Shown here in pieces: positions 38,279 to 48,775 of a stretch of DNA of 64,000 nt. The notes beneath the pieces are model-generated. The model was not told the DNA's origin, ran no database searches, and saw only the letters and a program-made list of their open reading frames with translations. Position 1 is the first letter of the stretch, and each line of letters opens with the position of its first letter. Source of the DNA: Caryophanales bacterium UBA1188 (GTDB lineage Bacteria > Bacillota_I > Bacilli_A > Izemoplasmatales > UBA1188); NCBI GenBank assembly GCA_002310135.1, contig DBYK01000001.1:547403-611402 (forward strand), given 5' to 3'. The translations under genes were made by a program, and so were the position numbers.

Positions 38279-38659
38279 AATCTCTTCTAATATATCATCT
38301 AAATTATATATTTTACTATTATCTTTAAATCCTATATCGAAATTATCATCTTCATATCTTGGAATAATATGAATATGGAAATGCTCCACAGATTGAAGAG
38401 GTCTTTCATTATTACTTATTATATTAATGCCTATAGGATTTAATTTTTCTTTTAATATTAGCGCAACTTTTTTCACAACCCTCATAATATCAAAAGAAGA
38501 ATCATCTAATTCAAATATATTTTTTGAATGTTTTTTAGGAATAACTAAAGTGTGCCCATAAGTAGTTTGACTTAAATCTAGAAAAGCTAGATATTTATCA
38601 TCTTCATAAACTATTTTAGATGGTATTTCATGATTTGCAATTTTACAAAATATACACAT
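38273..38659 (-). CDS. HIT-family nucleotide hydrolase or transferase
   Basis: A 128-residue histidine-triad protein with the N-terminal CIFCKIANHEIP zinc-type start and HFHIHIIPR, the His-x-His-x-His-x-x motif. HIT proteins of this class hydrolyse AMP-linked substrates such as AMP-lysine or Ap4A; the precise substrate is unknown. Positive identification to the family is secure. It lies 1 nt after the HAD gene and ends at the shared terminator. Confidence 0.92.
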   Translation of the reverse strand: MCIFCKIANHEIPSKIVYEDDKYLAFLDLSQTTYGHTLVIPKKHSKNIFELDDSSFDIMRVVKKVALILKEKLNPIGINIISNNERPLQSVEHFHIHIIPRYEDDNFDIGFKDNSKIYNLDDILEEIK

Positions 38660-38660
38660 A

Positions 38661-39317
38661 TTATTTATTAATCTCCTTTAATATATCTATTAAATCACTC
38701 ATCTTTTCTAAATAATAATCAGGATGAGTTAGTTTTTTTGTATCTTCTGACCACTTATTCCATGATACAAGAGCAGTAAGAGAGCCTGCATTTTTTCCAC
38801 ACATTATGTCAACCACATTATCTCCCACCATCATCACCTCATCTGGCTTTACCCCCATTTCTTTTGCGGCCATAAGAAGAGGCTCTTTATGAGGTTTAGG
38901 TTTTGTTTGTTTTTCAAGTGTCATAAATGAATCAAAAAGCTCATAAAGACCATATTTTTTTAATGATGGGGTGGCACTTTTTAAATATTTTGTAGTAATA
39001 AGGCCCAACTTATATCCTTCATTTTTAAGATAAACTAATGTCTCTTTAACGGTTGGGAAAATAGTGAGAATATCTAACTCTATATCTTTATAATAGTTGA
39101 TATATGTTTCAATCATTTCATCAGCTTTTTTAGGGTCATTAGTATTTTTCATAAAAGAGTCTTTTAAAGGTGGCCCAATATATTCAAGATAATCTTCTAA
39201 CTTTTCTTTTCTTTTTTCTTTTAAACACTTAGAAAAAGCATAGTCAAAAGATTTTAAGATAATCATTCCACTATTAACAAGCGTTAAATCGAGATCAAAA
39301 CACAAAGCTTTAATCAT
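38661..39317 (-). CDS. HAD-family phosphatase (PpaX/Gph-like)
   Basis: With the ATG at 39317, preceded by GGGGTGAA, the product has 218 residues. Motif I is CFDLDLTLVNS (Asp-x-Asp-x-Thr), followed by a helical cap, motif II TTK and motif IV MMVGDNVVDI. This pattern matches PpaX pyrophosphatase or phosphoglycolate phosphatase-like enzymes; substrate cannot be told. The frame extends 12 codons further upstream, without a better start. Confidence 0.85.
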   Translation of the reverse strand: MIKALCFDLDLTLVNSGMIILKSFDYAFSKCLKEKRKEKLEDYLEYIGPPLKDSFMKNTNDPKKADEMIETYINYYKDIELDILTIFPTVKETLVYLKNEGYKLGLITTKYLKSATPSLKKYGLYELFDSFMTLEKQTKPKPHKEPLLMAAKEMGVKPDEVMMVGDNVVDIMCGKNAGSLTALVSWNKWSEDTKKLTHPDYYLEKMSDLIDILKEINK

Positions 39318-39421
39318 TTTTTCACCCCATTTTATTCTAACAAACTTTGCCAAATAATAAAACTATATAACTGCTTATTTTAACTTTTTTATGTTAAAAT
39401 AATCTTTGAAGGTTTGGACAA

Positions 39422-40249
39422 ATGACTAAAACAAATAGTGCATCTTTAAATAATAAAAATTTTAAGACAAAAAAACGCTTTGGACAGTGTTTTTTAAAAG
39501 ACCAAAACATCTTAAAGAGAATAGTAGAGTTATCTTTAATCAAAAAAGAAGATGTAGTTTTAGAAATTGGTCCTGGCTCAGGGGCACTCACAAAAGAACT
39601 CCTAAAAGTTTCAAACAGAGTAATTGCATATGAAATTGATAAAGATTTAATTCCAATCTTAGAAGAAACATTTAAAAACAACACTAACCTAGAATTAATA
39701 AACGAAGACATTTTGAAAGCCAATCTTTCATATATCAACAACTTAAAAGAAAATGTGATTAGTGTATCAAATCTTCCATACTATATAACATCACCTATAA
39801 TAGATGTTTTCCTAAAAAAACTAACAAATGTTCAAAAAGCCATTTTTATGGTTCAAAAAGAAGTTGGAGATAGATTAAGCGCAAATGTAAACACAAAAGA
39901 TTACAATGCATTCACTATTCTTGTGAATTATAAAGCGAAAGTAAAAAAATTATTAAATGTCTCAAGAACTTCTTTTAGCCCAGAACCAAACGTAGATAGT
40001 GTAGTAATTGAGATTGAAAAATATAATCGCGATTTAAAAGCGAAAGACGAAAACTTCTTTATAAAAATTGTGGAATCTTCTTTCAAAGAAAGAAGAAAAA
40101 CCCTTATAAACAATCTTTCCACTATTTTAAATAAAAATAAATTAAAAAATATATTAGAAGAATTAAATTTAGATGAAAGAGTAAGAGCGGAAAGGTTAAC
40201 TATTGATGAATTTATCACTCTTTCAGATAGAATTATGGAGGAATTATGA
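39422..40249 (+). CDS. rsmA: 16S rRNA dimethyladenosine transferase
   Basis: RsmA (KsgA) dimethylates two adjacent adenosines near the 3' end of 16S rRNA. The 275-residue protein has FGQCFLKD, the SAM-binding [21 protein letters not shown] (catalytic NLPY) and [12 protein letters not shown]. The N-terminal about 15 residues are extra. Just upstream is an inverted repeat ATTTTAAC (39377-39384) and GTTAAAAT (39393-39400). It opens a long overlapping plus-strand run reaching gtrA, and ends at the glyA start (ATGA). Confidence 0.96.
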   Translation: MTKTNSASLNNKNFKTKKRFGQCFLKDQNILKRIVELSLIKKEDVVLEIGPGSGALTKELLKVSNRVIAYEIDKDLIPILEETFKNNTNLELINEDILKANLSYINNLKENVISVSNLPYYITSPIIDVFLKKLTNVQKAIFMVQKEVGDRLSANVNTKDYNAFTILVNYKAKVKKLLNVSRTSFSPEPNVDSVVIEIEKYNRDLKAKDENFFIKIVESSFKERRKTLINNLSTILNKNKLKNILEELNLDERVRAERLTIDEFITLSDRIMEEL

Positions 40250-41490
40250 GTCTAAAAAAAGAAGATAAACTTTTATATGATGCAATGCACAAGGAAAGAC
40301 TAAGACAAGAATCGCACATAGAATTGATTGCTTCAGAAAATTTTGTTTCAAACGAAGTATTAGAAGCCCAAGGGTCAGTACTCACAAACAAATATGCAGA
40401 AGGATACCCAGCCAAAAGGTATTATGGTGGGTGTGAATATGTTGATGAAGTTGAAAGAATAGCTATAGAAAGAGCGTCTAAACTATTTGGTGCAAAATAT
40501 GCTAATGTTCAACCACATTCAGGAACTCAAGCTAATATGTGTGTTTATAGAGCGCTTCTTGAAAAAGGTGACACAGTTCTTGGAATGGGGCTTGATCAAG
40601 GAGGTCATTTATCACATGGAAGTTCTCTATCTTTTAGTGGCCAAGACTATAATTTCATATCATATTCTTTAAACCCAAAGACAGAACTAATTGATTATGA
40701 AGTTTTAGAAGAACTCGCAATAAAACATAAGCCAAAATTAATAGTTGCAGGCGCAAGTGCTTATCCAAGAGAAATCAATTTTTTAAAATTTAAAGAAATC
40801 GCAAATAAAGTTGGTGCTTATTTAATGGTTGATATGGCACATATCGCAGGATTAGTTGCTGCAGGGCTTCACCAAAACCCAATTTACACTGCAGATGTAG
40901 TGACAAGCACAACCCATAAAACCCTAAGAGGCCCAAGAGGAGGTTTGGTTCTCACAAATAATGAAGAGATAATCAAAAAAGTGAATAAAGCACTATTTCC
41001 TGGTGTTCAAGGTGGCCCACTTATGCACGTTATTGCCGCAAAAGCTGTCGCATTTAAAGAAGATGCCTCACCTAGCTTTTCATTATACGCAAGAAAGATA
41101 GTCGCAAACAGTAAAGCTATGGCACAAGAATTTGTGAGATTAGGATATCACGTTATAAGTGGTGGTACAGATAACCACTTAATGCTAGTAGATGTTAAGA
41201 GTAAAACTAATTTAACTGGTAAATTCGCAGAAAAACTACTTGATTCAGTTAATATCACAGTAAACAAAAACTCCATTCCAAACGATACTGAAAAACCTAT
41301 GATCACAAGTGGAATTAGAGTTGGTACACCAGCTATTACCACAAGAGGCTTTAACACCGAAGAATGTATTAAAGTTGTATCATTAATAGATAAAGCATTA
41401 ATGAACAGCGATAATAATGAAATTTTAGAAGAAGTTAGAAATGAAGTTAAATCTTTATTAGACAAACATCCACTCCCTTATAAGAAATGA
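40246..41490 (+). CDS. glyA: Serine hydroxymethyltransferase
   Basis: PLP enzyme converting serine and tetrahydrofolate to glycine and methylene-THF. The 414-residue protein has the [14 protein letters not shown] motif with the PLP-binding Lys225, the [11 protein letters not shown] segment and DNHLMLVD. It overlaps rsmA by ATGA and dus by 4 nt. Methylene-THF made here feeds FolD across the origin. Confidence 0.97.
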   Translation: MSLKKEDKLLYDAMHKERLRQESHIELIASENFVSNEVLEAQGSVLTNKYAEGYPAKRYYGGCEYVDEVERIAIERASKLFGAKYANVQPHSGTQANMCVYRALLEKGDTVLGMGLDQGGHLSHGSSLSFSGQDYNFISYSLNPKTELIDYEVLEELAIKHKPKLIVAGASAYPREINFLKFKEIANKVGAYLMVDMAHIAGLVAAGLHQNPIYTADVVTSTTHKTLRGPRGGLVLTNNEEIIKKVNKALFPGVQGGPLMHVIAAKAVAFKEDASPSFSLYARKIVANSKAMAQEFVRLGYHVISGGTDNHLMLVDVKSKTNLTGKFAEKLLDSVNITVNKNSIPNDTEKPMITSGIRVGTPAITTRGFNTEECIKVVSLIDKALMNSDNNEILEEVRNEVKSLLDKHPLPYKK

Positions 41491-42479
41491 TTAAAATCGG
41501 AAACCTAGAAATAAAAAACAAAGTAATACTTGCACCTATGGCTGGAGTAACCAATGAAGCCTTCTTTTACATTGCGAAGAAATATGGTGCTGGACTACTT
41601 TGTTCTGAAATGGTTTCTGATAAAGGATTATTATTTAATAATGAAAAAACATTAAATTTATTAAAATTTGATGAATCACTTCACCCTTTTTCTATCCAAT
41701 TATTTGGAAATAATAAAACGGAATTAAAAGATGCTGCATTAATTGTTGAAAAAATCGCAAAGCCAGATATTATTGATATAAATATGGGATGTTCAGTCCC
41801 AAAAATATATAAAGCTGGTTCAGGTGCCGCTCTTTTAAAAAATCCAGATTATATTTATGAAATAGTTAAAGAACTAAAAGACAACCTTAAAACACCTATA
41901 TCTATAAAAATAAGATCTGGAATAGACCACTCACACCTAAATTATATAGAAGTCGCAAAAGCCGCAGAAAAAGCTGGCGCATCCTTAATCACAATACATC
42001 CAAGAACTAAGACAGATCTATTTAAAGGAAAAGCTGATTTGAGCATCATAAAAGAAATAAAAGAGGTAGTTCATATTCCTGTTATAGGTTCAGGAGATAT
42101 TAAAACACCAATGGATGCAAAAAGAATGCTTGATGAAACTGGTTGTGATGCTGTAATGATAGGGCGTGCTGCGATGGGAAACCCATTCATCTTTAAAGAG
42201 ATCAATGAATATCTTGAAAAGGGCACATACTCAAAAGTCACTAAAGAAGAAAAGTTTGATACAATAATTGAACATCTTAATTATTTAATCAATTTAAAAG
42301 GAGAAAGAATTGCGGTGCTTGAGATGAGGGGTCATGCATCTTGGTATGTTAAAGGTATGAAAGGTAATTCAGAGTTTAGAAGAAGAATAAATGAAACAAC
42401 CTCAAAAGAAGAATTAATAAACTTAATTAATGAATATAAAAAATATGTAATAGGAGAAAAAGATGATGTACTCGAATAA
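41487..42479 (+). CDS. tRNA-dihydrouridine synthase (DusB-like)
   Basis: FMN enzyme reducing uridines in tRNA. The 330-residue protein has [31 protein letters not shown] with the catalytic Cys102, [22 protein letters not shown] and [13 protein letters not shown]. The usual Gly-Cys-Pro reads Gly-Cys-Ser here. Sequence is nearest the DusB group, but I leave the exact paralogue open. It overlaps glyA by 4 nt and TldD copy 2 by 17 nt. Confidence 0.93.
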   Translation: MIKIGNLEIKNKVILAPMAGVTNEAFFYIAKKYGAGLLCSEMVSDKGLLFNNEKTLNLLKFDESLHPFSIQLFGNNKTELKDAALIVEKIAKPDIIDINMGCSVPKIYKAGSGAALLKNPDYIYEIVKELKDNLKTPISIKIRSGIDHSHLNYIEVAKAAEKAGASLITIHPRTKTDLFKGKADLSIIKEIKEVVHIPVIGSGDIKTPMDAKRMLDETGCDAVMIGRAAMGNPFIFKEINEYLEKGTYSKVTKEEKFDTIIEHLNYLINLKGERIAVLEMRGHASWYVKGMKGNSEFRRRINETTSKEELINLINEYKKYVIGEKDDVLE

Positions 42480-43869
42480 AGTTTCAAAATTTTTACTTAA
42501 AAGAAAACCACTTGTGAGAAAACTAATCGATGTTCTATCTAATGAATTTGAATATGTTAGTTGTCTTGTAACAGATGTTAAAGGCACAAGAATAGTTGTT
42601 GATAAAACAGTTACAAATGTAACACCAACTTCTTTAACAGAATCTGGTTTTGTTGTTAGAGTATTAGGAAAAAATGTATATACTGAATACTCTATTAATG
42701 ATATCAATGATAAAAACTTTAATTTTGTTTTAGAAGAAATCAAAAAAGAAGCTCTAAAGAAGAGAAATATTGAGCCAGTCAAAACAATCAAATTTGATGA
42801 AGAAGAAATCACAAAAACTTTTATTAGAAATAATAAAGGTCAAGATTTTAAAGAAGACGAAATAATAGATATTCTCACAAAAAAAGTAAATGAATATGTT
42901 AAAGATGAAATTATTAATGTTTATTCATTTATTGAATGTAATGAATATCAAAAAATGTTTATTTCTAAAAAGAAAGAATTAATTCAATATTATACTTGGA
43001 CTAATTCAGCTGCCTTCGCTATATCTAGAGTAGAAAGTTCTATTAAAGAAGCATATAGTGGAAATGGTTATCCTAGTTTAGAAGAGGCAATTAATGATTT
43101 AGATGAAGTATTTAAATACAGCACAAAAGTTGCGAAAGATCTTCAAAAAGCTAAACCTCCAACTCCAGGAATATACACAATAATCACAAACCCATCTATC
43201 ACAGGACTAATAGCCCATGAAGCTTTTGGTCACGGAGTAGAGATGGATATGTATGTTAAAGATAGAGCTAAATCAAAAGATTATATTGGTAAGAGTGTAG
43301 CGTCTCCTCTTATCACTATGCATGATGGAGCTAAAGCGACTCTATCAAGTGCTTCATATTTCTTCGATGATGATGGTGTGTTGGCCCAAGATACTGTAAT
43401 TATTGACAAAGGTATTTTAAAAAGAGGAATATCAGATGCTTTAAGCGCTCTTGAACTTGGTACTAGCCCTACTGGAAACGGAAGAAGAGAATCATATAAG
43501 AGAAAATCATATACAAGAATGACTAATACATTCTTCAGTAAAGGTAAATCAACTCTAGAAGATATGATTAAGAGTGTTGATTTTGGTTATTATATCTGCG
43601 ATACAAACAACGGTATGGAAGATCCAAAAAACTGGGGAATTCAGTGTACAGCATCTTATGGTCTAGAAATTAAAGATGGGAAGTTTACAGGAAACATCAT
43701 ATCTCCAGTTGTGATGAGCGGATATGTAATCGATTTACTTGAATCTATTTCTATGGTTTCAAATAAAGAAAAAGTTATAGGAAGCGGTTCTTGTGGCAAG
43801 GGTTATAAAGAATGGGTCAGAGTAAGCGATGGTGGAGCATCAATAAAAGCGAGGGTTAAAATAGGATGA
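42463..43869 (+). CDS. TldD-family metalloprotease subunit (copy 2)
   Basis: Second TldD homologue, 468 residues, diverged from copy 1. It keeps the zinc site HEAFGH (His252, Glu253, His257) and the likely third ligand Cys444 in GSGSCGKG. The C-terminal end after that cysteine reads EWVRVSDGG rather than the GQPT-type end of copy 1, so its specificity may differ. AGGAG precedes the start, where ATGATG gives two possible first codons. It overlaps dus, and its stop overlaps TldE copy 2. Confidence 0.88.
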   Translation: MMYSNKVSKFLLKRKPLVRKLIDVLSNEFEYVSCLVTDVKGTRIVVDKTVTNVTPTSLTESGFVVRVLGKNVYTEYSINDINDKNFNFVLEEIKKEALKKRNIEPVKTIKFDEEEITKTFIRNNKGQDFKEDEIIDILTKKVNEYVKDEIINVYSFIECNEYQKMFISKKKELIQYYTWTNSAAFAISRVESSIKEAYSGNGYPSLEEAINDLDEVFKYSTKVAKDLQKAKPPTPGIYTIITNPSITGLIAHEAFGHGVEMDMYVKDRAKSKDYIGKSVASPLITMHDGAKATLSSASYFFDDDGVLAQDTVIIDKGILKRGISDALSALELGTSPTGNGRRESYKRKSYTRMTNTFFSKGKSTLEDMIKSVDFGYYICDTNNGMEDPKNWGIQCTASYGLEIKDGKFTGNIISPVVMSGYVIDLLESISMVSNKEKVIGSGSCGKGYKEWVRVSDGGASIKARVKIG

Positions 43870-45125
43870 TTAAGAGTATTATAAAGACTTTAAAAGAAAT
43901 AAAAGAAGTATCAGATTATTCAATAATTGAATCAAAAGAGTATTCTAACCAAGCTTTCTTTGTTCTTGGTAAACTTGAAACTACAAGAGTAGTTAATGTT
44001 ACAGAATATTTAGTTACAATTTATAATAGACATGATTCTAAAATAGGGTCTTCATCATTTGTTATTAGTCATAAATTATCTAAAAAAGAACTAATAGCCA
44101 AAATAAATGAAGCTCTTTATGCGTCTAAATTTATCTTTAATAAAGATTATTCTTTAGTTGAAGGATTGAAGAAGAAAAGCATAAACGATAAGGGGTTTGA
44201 AGATTCTTTCGATGTTATGGTTGAAAAGATTCATTCCATTTATAGCAATGCATCAAATGAGATAGCTAAATTTAATGCAGTAGAAGTATTTTATAATGAA
44301 AAGAAAAACCATGTTGTAAATTCAAAATGCGTTAATTTATCTAATACAGTATACAGCCTTAATATAGAATCTATTCCATCTTTTAATGGTAAGGATGAAA
44401 AAGTTGAACTTTATAGATTTGATGAATATGTTTCTTTAGATTATGACTTAATAAAAAAGAATGTAGAAGAAGCTATAGAAGATGTCAAAGCAAGAAGTGA
44501 AGCTAAAAAGATAGAAGGAATTGGTGAATGCGACATTATTTTAAGAAATAATGATACATTCAGTTTCTTCGAAAATGCTATAGACGATTTTTCATATAGA
44601 TCAGTATTAAGTGGTGAAAACAAAAACGTTATAGGTGATAATATTCAATCTCTAAAACCTAAAACTAAGATTTCAATTAGTTTAACTCCATCATCTAAAG
44701 CAAACTCATTTGATAGAGATGGTATCTTATTATCGAAGATAGATGTTATAAAAGATGGTAAAGTTTTAAACTATTATGGATCAAATCAATTTGGTCAATA
44801 TCTAGGAATTAAACCAAGTGGCGTACCAGACTCACTATTTGTGAAGAAAGGTAACAAAGACAAAGAACAGCTCTTTGAAGGTAGATTCTTAGAAGTAATA
44901 GCTTTATCAGGTATTCAAATTGAAACAAGAGCCAATTATATTGGTGGAGAAATTAGACTTGCGATACTTCATGAAAATGGTAAGAAAACTCCAGTGAGCG
45001 GGATTTCTTTTAGTGGAAGTTATGAAGACGCATTAAATAGTGCCCTTTTGTCAAAAGAAACAATTAAAATCAAAGGTTATGAAGGACCTAAATATATAAA
45101 GATTAAAAATCAAAATGTTATGTAG
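43866..45125 (+). CDS. TldE/PmbA-family protease subunit (copy 2)
   Basis: Partner of TldD copy 2, 419 residues, lacking a zinc motif as expected. It shows the TldE-type central and C-terminal fold, with SFDRDGILLSKIDVIKDGKVLNY-like motif and the GISFSGSYEDAL end. It overlaps TldD copy 2 by 4 nt and YfhO begins 11 nt after its stop. The pair is cotranscribed with rRNA/tRNA modification and cell-wall genes, giving no clear clue to substrate. Confidence 0.85.
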   Translation: MIKSIIKTLKEIKEVSDYSIIESKEYSNQAFFVLGKLETTRVVNVTEYLVTIYNRHDSKIGSSSFVISHKLSKKELIAKINEALYASKFIFNKDYSLVEGLKKKSINDKGFEDSFDVMVEKIHSIYSNASNEIAKFNAVEVFYNEKKNHVVNSKCVNLSNTVYSLNIESIPSFNGKDEKVELYRFDEYVSLDYDLIKKNVEEAIEDVKARSEAKKIEGIGECDIILRNNDTFSFFENAIDDFSYRSVLSGENKNVIGDNIQSLKPKTKISISLTPSSKANSFDRDGILLSKIDVIKDGKVLNYYGSNQFGQYLGIKPSGVPDSLFVKKGNKDKEQLFEGRFLEVIALSGIQIETRANYIGGEIRLAILHENGKKTPVSGISFSGSYEDALNSALLSKETIKIKGYEGPKYIKIKNQNVM

Positions 45126-45136
45126 TAGATTGTAAG

Positions 45137-48100
45137 ATGGAAAATACTTTAGTTAAAAAGAATAAAATTAAAGATTTCTTTAGTAACTTTTTTAACAAAG
45201 TTTTTTCATCAAACAAGAACGCTATATTATTTCTTGGATTGTCATTATTCATAGTAATGGCAATCTATTTTATTTATATTTTATTTGGTAAAAACAATTT
45301 CTATAATAACTGGAGCGATGATTCGCTTCAATACTATCCTATAATGTGCGACTTTATTGCTGATTTAAAGAGTGGCAATTTCTCTTTGTATAGTATGGAA
45401 AACTATCTTGGCGCAAGCTTCTTTAGTGATACATATTATATTCCTCTTGATTTCTTTACTTTAATAACATATTTATTATCGTTCCTTATGAACACAGAAA
45501 TCGCCATGAGTATGGTAGAAATACTAAAATTAATATTAGGCTCAGTTGTATTTTCAGTTTATTTGTCTTTAAGAGGATCAAAACCAAAAACAAGCGCACT
45601 TTTAGGACTTATGTACTTTTCTTGTGCTGGAATAACTTGTTTTTCAGCATTCTGTTCTTTTACATCGTTAGCGTTCTATCTTCCTTTTTCATTAATAATT
45701 ATTTATTATTTCTTAAAAGGAAAATGGTATTTCGTACCACCTTACGCTATGCTTCTTGTGTTTTTTAATTTTTATTTAGCATACACAGTATATGCGTTTA
45801 TGGCATTCGCTTGTCTTTTCGCTTTAATAATTGAAAAAAGAAAATTTCATAAAATTATATTAGATATTCTAGTGTTTGTATTGCTTATAGTGTTTGGCCT
45901 TTTTATGAGTATGTGTGTATTCTATCCAAGTATAGAATTCATTTTAAAATCAACATCTAGAAACGTGATTAAAGAAGGAAGCTTCGCATCTCTTGTGTTG
46001 ATGTTTAAAGGATATATAGAAATATTATTGACAACTATTACATCATTCTTTAAATTTATTATCCTATCATTTACACAAACTAAAGGGTTACTTGGAAGCA
46101 CTGAATTTATTCAAAATTCATTCATTCAAGTTAAACATCTATATCTAGCACTAAACAGATCGAGAACAGTAGATGGGGTTTTAGTTCATCCTGCCTTCTT
46201 TAACATTGAACAATATTTTAGAATGATGGCGACTACTTACACACCACTTACTCCTACGTCGTTTTATGGATATCAAGGTAGTTATTTTGTAGAACACACA
46301 TCGTTTTATATCACAGGCTTCGGCCTTCTACTATCAACTCTTATTTGGTCTTTAAATGATTATAGAAGTAAAGTTTATAAAGCTATGATTATTTTCATTC
46401 TCTTTTTATGTTCGCTTCCTTTATTCTCATATATTTTATCTGCGAATTTTGAAGTATTATACACTAGATGGATGAACGTGATAGACATTCCACTCCTTTT
46501 AATTGGAGCCCATATTTTAGATTTAAAAGAAGAAAAAGAAATTAAACCTAAATTCGTACTCATGGGTGTAGTGATACTATATTATTTCGTAGTTTATAGT
46601 GGATATCATCATTTAGAAGTGATAAGTGGATATGGAGTTAAAAACAATTGGGATGAAAATATACTATCTTTTGAGTTATCGCTTTATGTAGTTACTGTTA
46701 TTTTCTTATTTATAACTATTTTATTATTTGTTGGGCTTCATCTTATTAAAAGAATTCAAAACAGAGACAAACTTAAAAAGACATTATATCCAGTAATACT
46801 AGGTGTGTTTTTATTATCCATAGTAATTTTGTCTATAATATTACTAAATAGTTTATTAAAAATAGATAAGAATTTATTTGATTTACCATCTCATCTATTT
46901 AAAACAGAAGTTAAAGAATCAATATTATTTAGCATAGAGAATCAGATGGAATATCAATATCTCGCATTCTTTATTATGCTTCTTATAATTGTTCAAGCAT
47001 ATGCACTAGTAAACAAAAAGAAAGTTGTTTTAGGGATTATGCTTTCAATAGAGGTAACAATAAGTGCTTTATTATCTTTTGGAATTCCTCTTGTCAATAA
47101 GGCATATTCTGGAAGAGAAACAACTTTTAATAATTGTCACGAATTATCAGAATTTATAAAAAAGAACTCTGATGAAAATGATTTATATAGAGTATATGTT
47201 GATGGTTCAATTCCAGATCTTCTATCAACAAATATTTCAAGATTTATAAGAAAAGGAACAAACGCAAATGTCTTCCATTCATTTATTTACGATGAAACTG
47301 ATAAACTTGTTGATTATATTTTTGATATAAAAGATGAGGGCCAGGCAGGAAAGAGAGCTCTAAATACATATTCATATTATTTGAATGTATTACTTGGATA
47401 TAAATATGTAATAGCATCTCCTCAATCTTCTTTTAAAGATTATGATGAAAATCAATTCGAATTAATTGAATTAACTGATAAATACATATTCTTAAAATTT
47501 AAAGATTATCAAGAATTCTTAGTATATGATTCTTATGTAAGCGAATCAAGATATAGGACAATTAAAAATAATCTAAAAGATATCTCAAGGGAAAAGTTTA
47601 TGTTGAACTATGTAATAATTGATTCTGATTATTTAAATATAGTAGGAGAATATTTAGGATTACAAGCTGATGTAAGTGATTATGAAGACTCATCAACAGA
47701 AAAAACATTTAATCAGAAAACAACTATATCTATAGATAACACAGAAATTGTAATGGTTGGTGAGAAGAAATATTATAGATATGAGTTTTCTGGTGATGAT
47801 GAAATCACAACTAGAAGTTATGCTATTAATATCCATAATTTAGATAATAGAAAATATGAACTAGTAGAAGATAATAATATGTATATAGAATTTGATTACT
47901 TTATTGCACCAGGAGAAAGAGCAAAGCAAGTAATCGATGAAACAAATATAAGAAATATAAACGGTTCTTCATTCCATATACCTATTTATGGTGGCGGTTC
48001 AAGCGAAAACACCAAAAAGCCTAAATACCTTTACATAAAGGCAAAAGAAAATTCAACAACAAAAGAACTTCTAACTTATACTGTTGAGGCTATAATGCCA

Positions 48101-48775
48101 CCAATAGATTATATTAAAACTTATGAGAGTGAAGGCACGCTTCCAAATGGCGTTAACTTGTCATCAATGGTTAGGTTTGGAATCCATAGTAAAATTACAA
48201 ATGATACTGTCAACCTAGCGCTAACTAAAATAGGTTCTAGTTCAAAAATAAGTATTAATTCATTTATTGTTGAGTATGTAGATGGAACATTTGCGAGTGT
48301 TTCTCAAGAATTTTCAACAACAAAACCTATTAGAAATATATATGTTAGTAGAACCAATGATATGTGGTCTTCATCTGTAACATTTGTATTAAAAGCATCT
48401 CTTTATTCAATAGAAAACGCATATAATGATGATTTTATTAATAAAGATATTGAAAGAAAGGGATCAAATTATATAATAAAGTATAAGAAGAATACATCTG
48501 AAGGTAATTCTTTAATAGTTCTTCCTATGGCTTATAGCGAAGAATTTAAAGTTAGAAGCGGTGATGTATTAGACGTTATAAGTGTTAATGGAGGTTTCTT
48601 AGGAATTATTGTTGATAACACTATAACAGAAAATAGTATAGTTCTTGAATTCGTTCCAAGAGGATTAAATGAAGGAATCAACTTAACAATACTTGGAATT
48701 TCAACTTATCTAATACTGCTTTCTAACTATGTACTTTTCAAAAAGTGGAGGAAAGAAAAATTATGCAAACTCTAA
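45137..48775 (+). CDS. YfhO-family membrane protein (teichoic acid glycosylation)
   Basis: A 1212-residue polytopic protein. The N-terminal region has the YfhO signature (SDDSLQYYPIMCDFIADLKSG, then LGASFFSDTYYIPLDFF) and about 12 membrane helices, followed by a large extracytoplasmic region (about 650-1170) and a final helix near the C-terminus. In Bacillus subtilis YfhO transfers sugar from an undecaprenyl carrier to lipoteichoic acid, with CsbB loading the carrier and GtcA flipping it. The next two genes are exactly those partners. Lipoteichoic acid as acceptor is inferred from the family. Confidence 0.85.
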   Translation: MENTLVKKNKIKDFFSNFFNKVFSSNKNAILFLGLSLFIVMAIYFIYILFGKNNFYNNWSDDSLQYYPIMCDFIADLKSGNFSLYSMENYLGASFFSDTYYIPLDFFTLITYLLSFLMNTEIAMSMVEILKLILGSVVFSVYLSLRGSKPKTSALLGLMYFSCAGITCFSAFCSFTSLAFYLPFSLIIIYYFLKGKWYFVPPYAMLLVFFNFYLAYTVYAFMAFACLFALIIEKRKFHKIILDILVFVLLIVFGLFMSMCVFYPSIEFILKSTSRNVIKEGSFASLVLMFKGYIEILLTTITSFFKFIILSFTQTKGLLGSTEFIQNSFIQVKHLYLALNRSRTVDGVLVHPAFFNIEQYFRMMATTYTPLTPTSFYGYQGSYFVEHTSFYITGFGLLLSTLIWSLNDYRSKVYKAMIIFILFLCSLPLFSYILSANFEVLYTRWMNVIDIPLLLIGAHILDLKEEKEIKPKFVLMGVVILYYFVVYSGYHHLEVISGYGVKNNWDENILSFELSLYVVTVIFLFITILLFVGLHLIKRIQNRDKLKKTLYPVILGVFLLSIVILSIILLNSLLKIDKNLFDLPSHLFKTEVKESILFSIENQMEYQYLAFFIMLLIIVQAYALVNKKKVVLGIMLSIEVTISALLSFGIPLVNKAYSGRETTFNNCHELSEFIKKNSDENDLYRVYVDGSIPDLLSTNISRFIRKGTNANVFHSFIYDETDKLVDYIFDIKDEGQAGKRALNTYSYYLNVLLGYKYVIASPQSSFKDYDENQFELIELTDKYIFLKFKDYQEFLVYDSYVSESRYRTIKNNLKDISREKFMLNYVIIDSDYLNIVGEYLGLQADVSDYEDSSTEKTFNQKTTISIDNTEIVMVGEKKYYRYEFSGDDEITTRSYAINIHNLDNRKYELVEDNNMYIEFDYFIAPGERAKQVIDETNIRNINGSSFHIPIYGGGSSENTKKPKYLYIKAKENSTTKELLTYTVEAIMPPIDYIKTYESEGTLPNGVNLSSMVRFGIHSKITNDTVNLALTKIGSSSKISINSFIVEYVDGTFASVSQEFSTTKPIRNIYVSRTNDMWSSSVTFVLKASLYSIENAYNDDFINKDIERKGSNYIIKYKKNTSEGNSLIVLPMAYSEEFKVRSGDVLDVISVNGGFLGIIVDNTITENSIVLEFVPRGLNEGINLTILGISTYLILLSNYVLFKKWRKEKLCKL

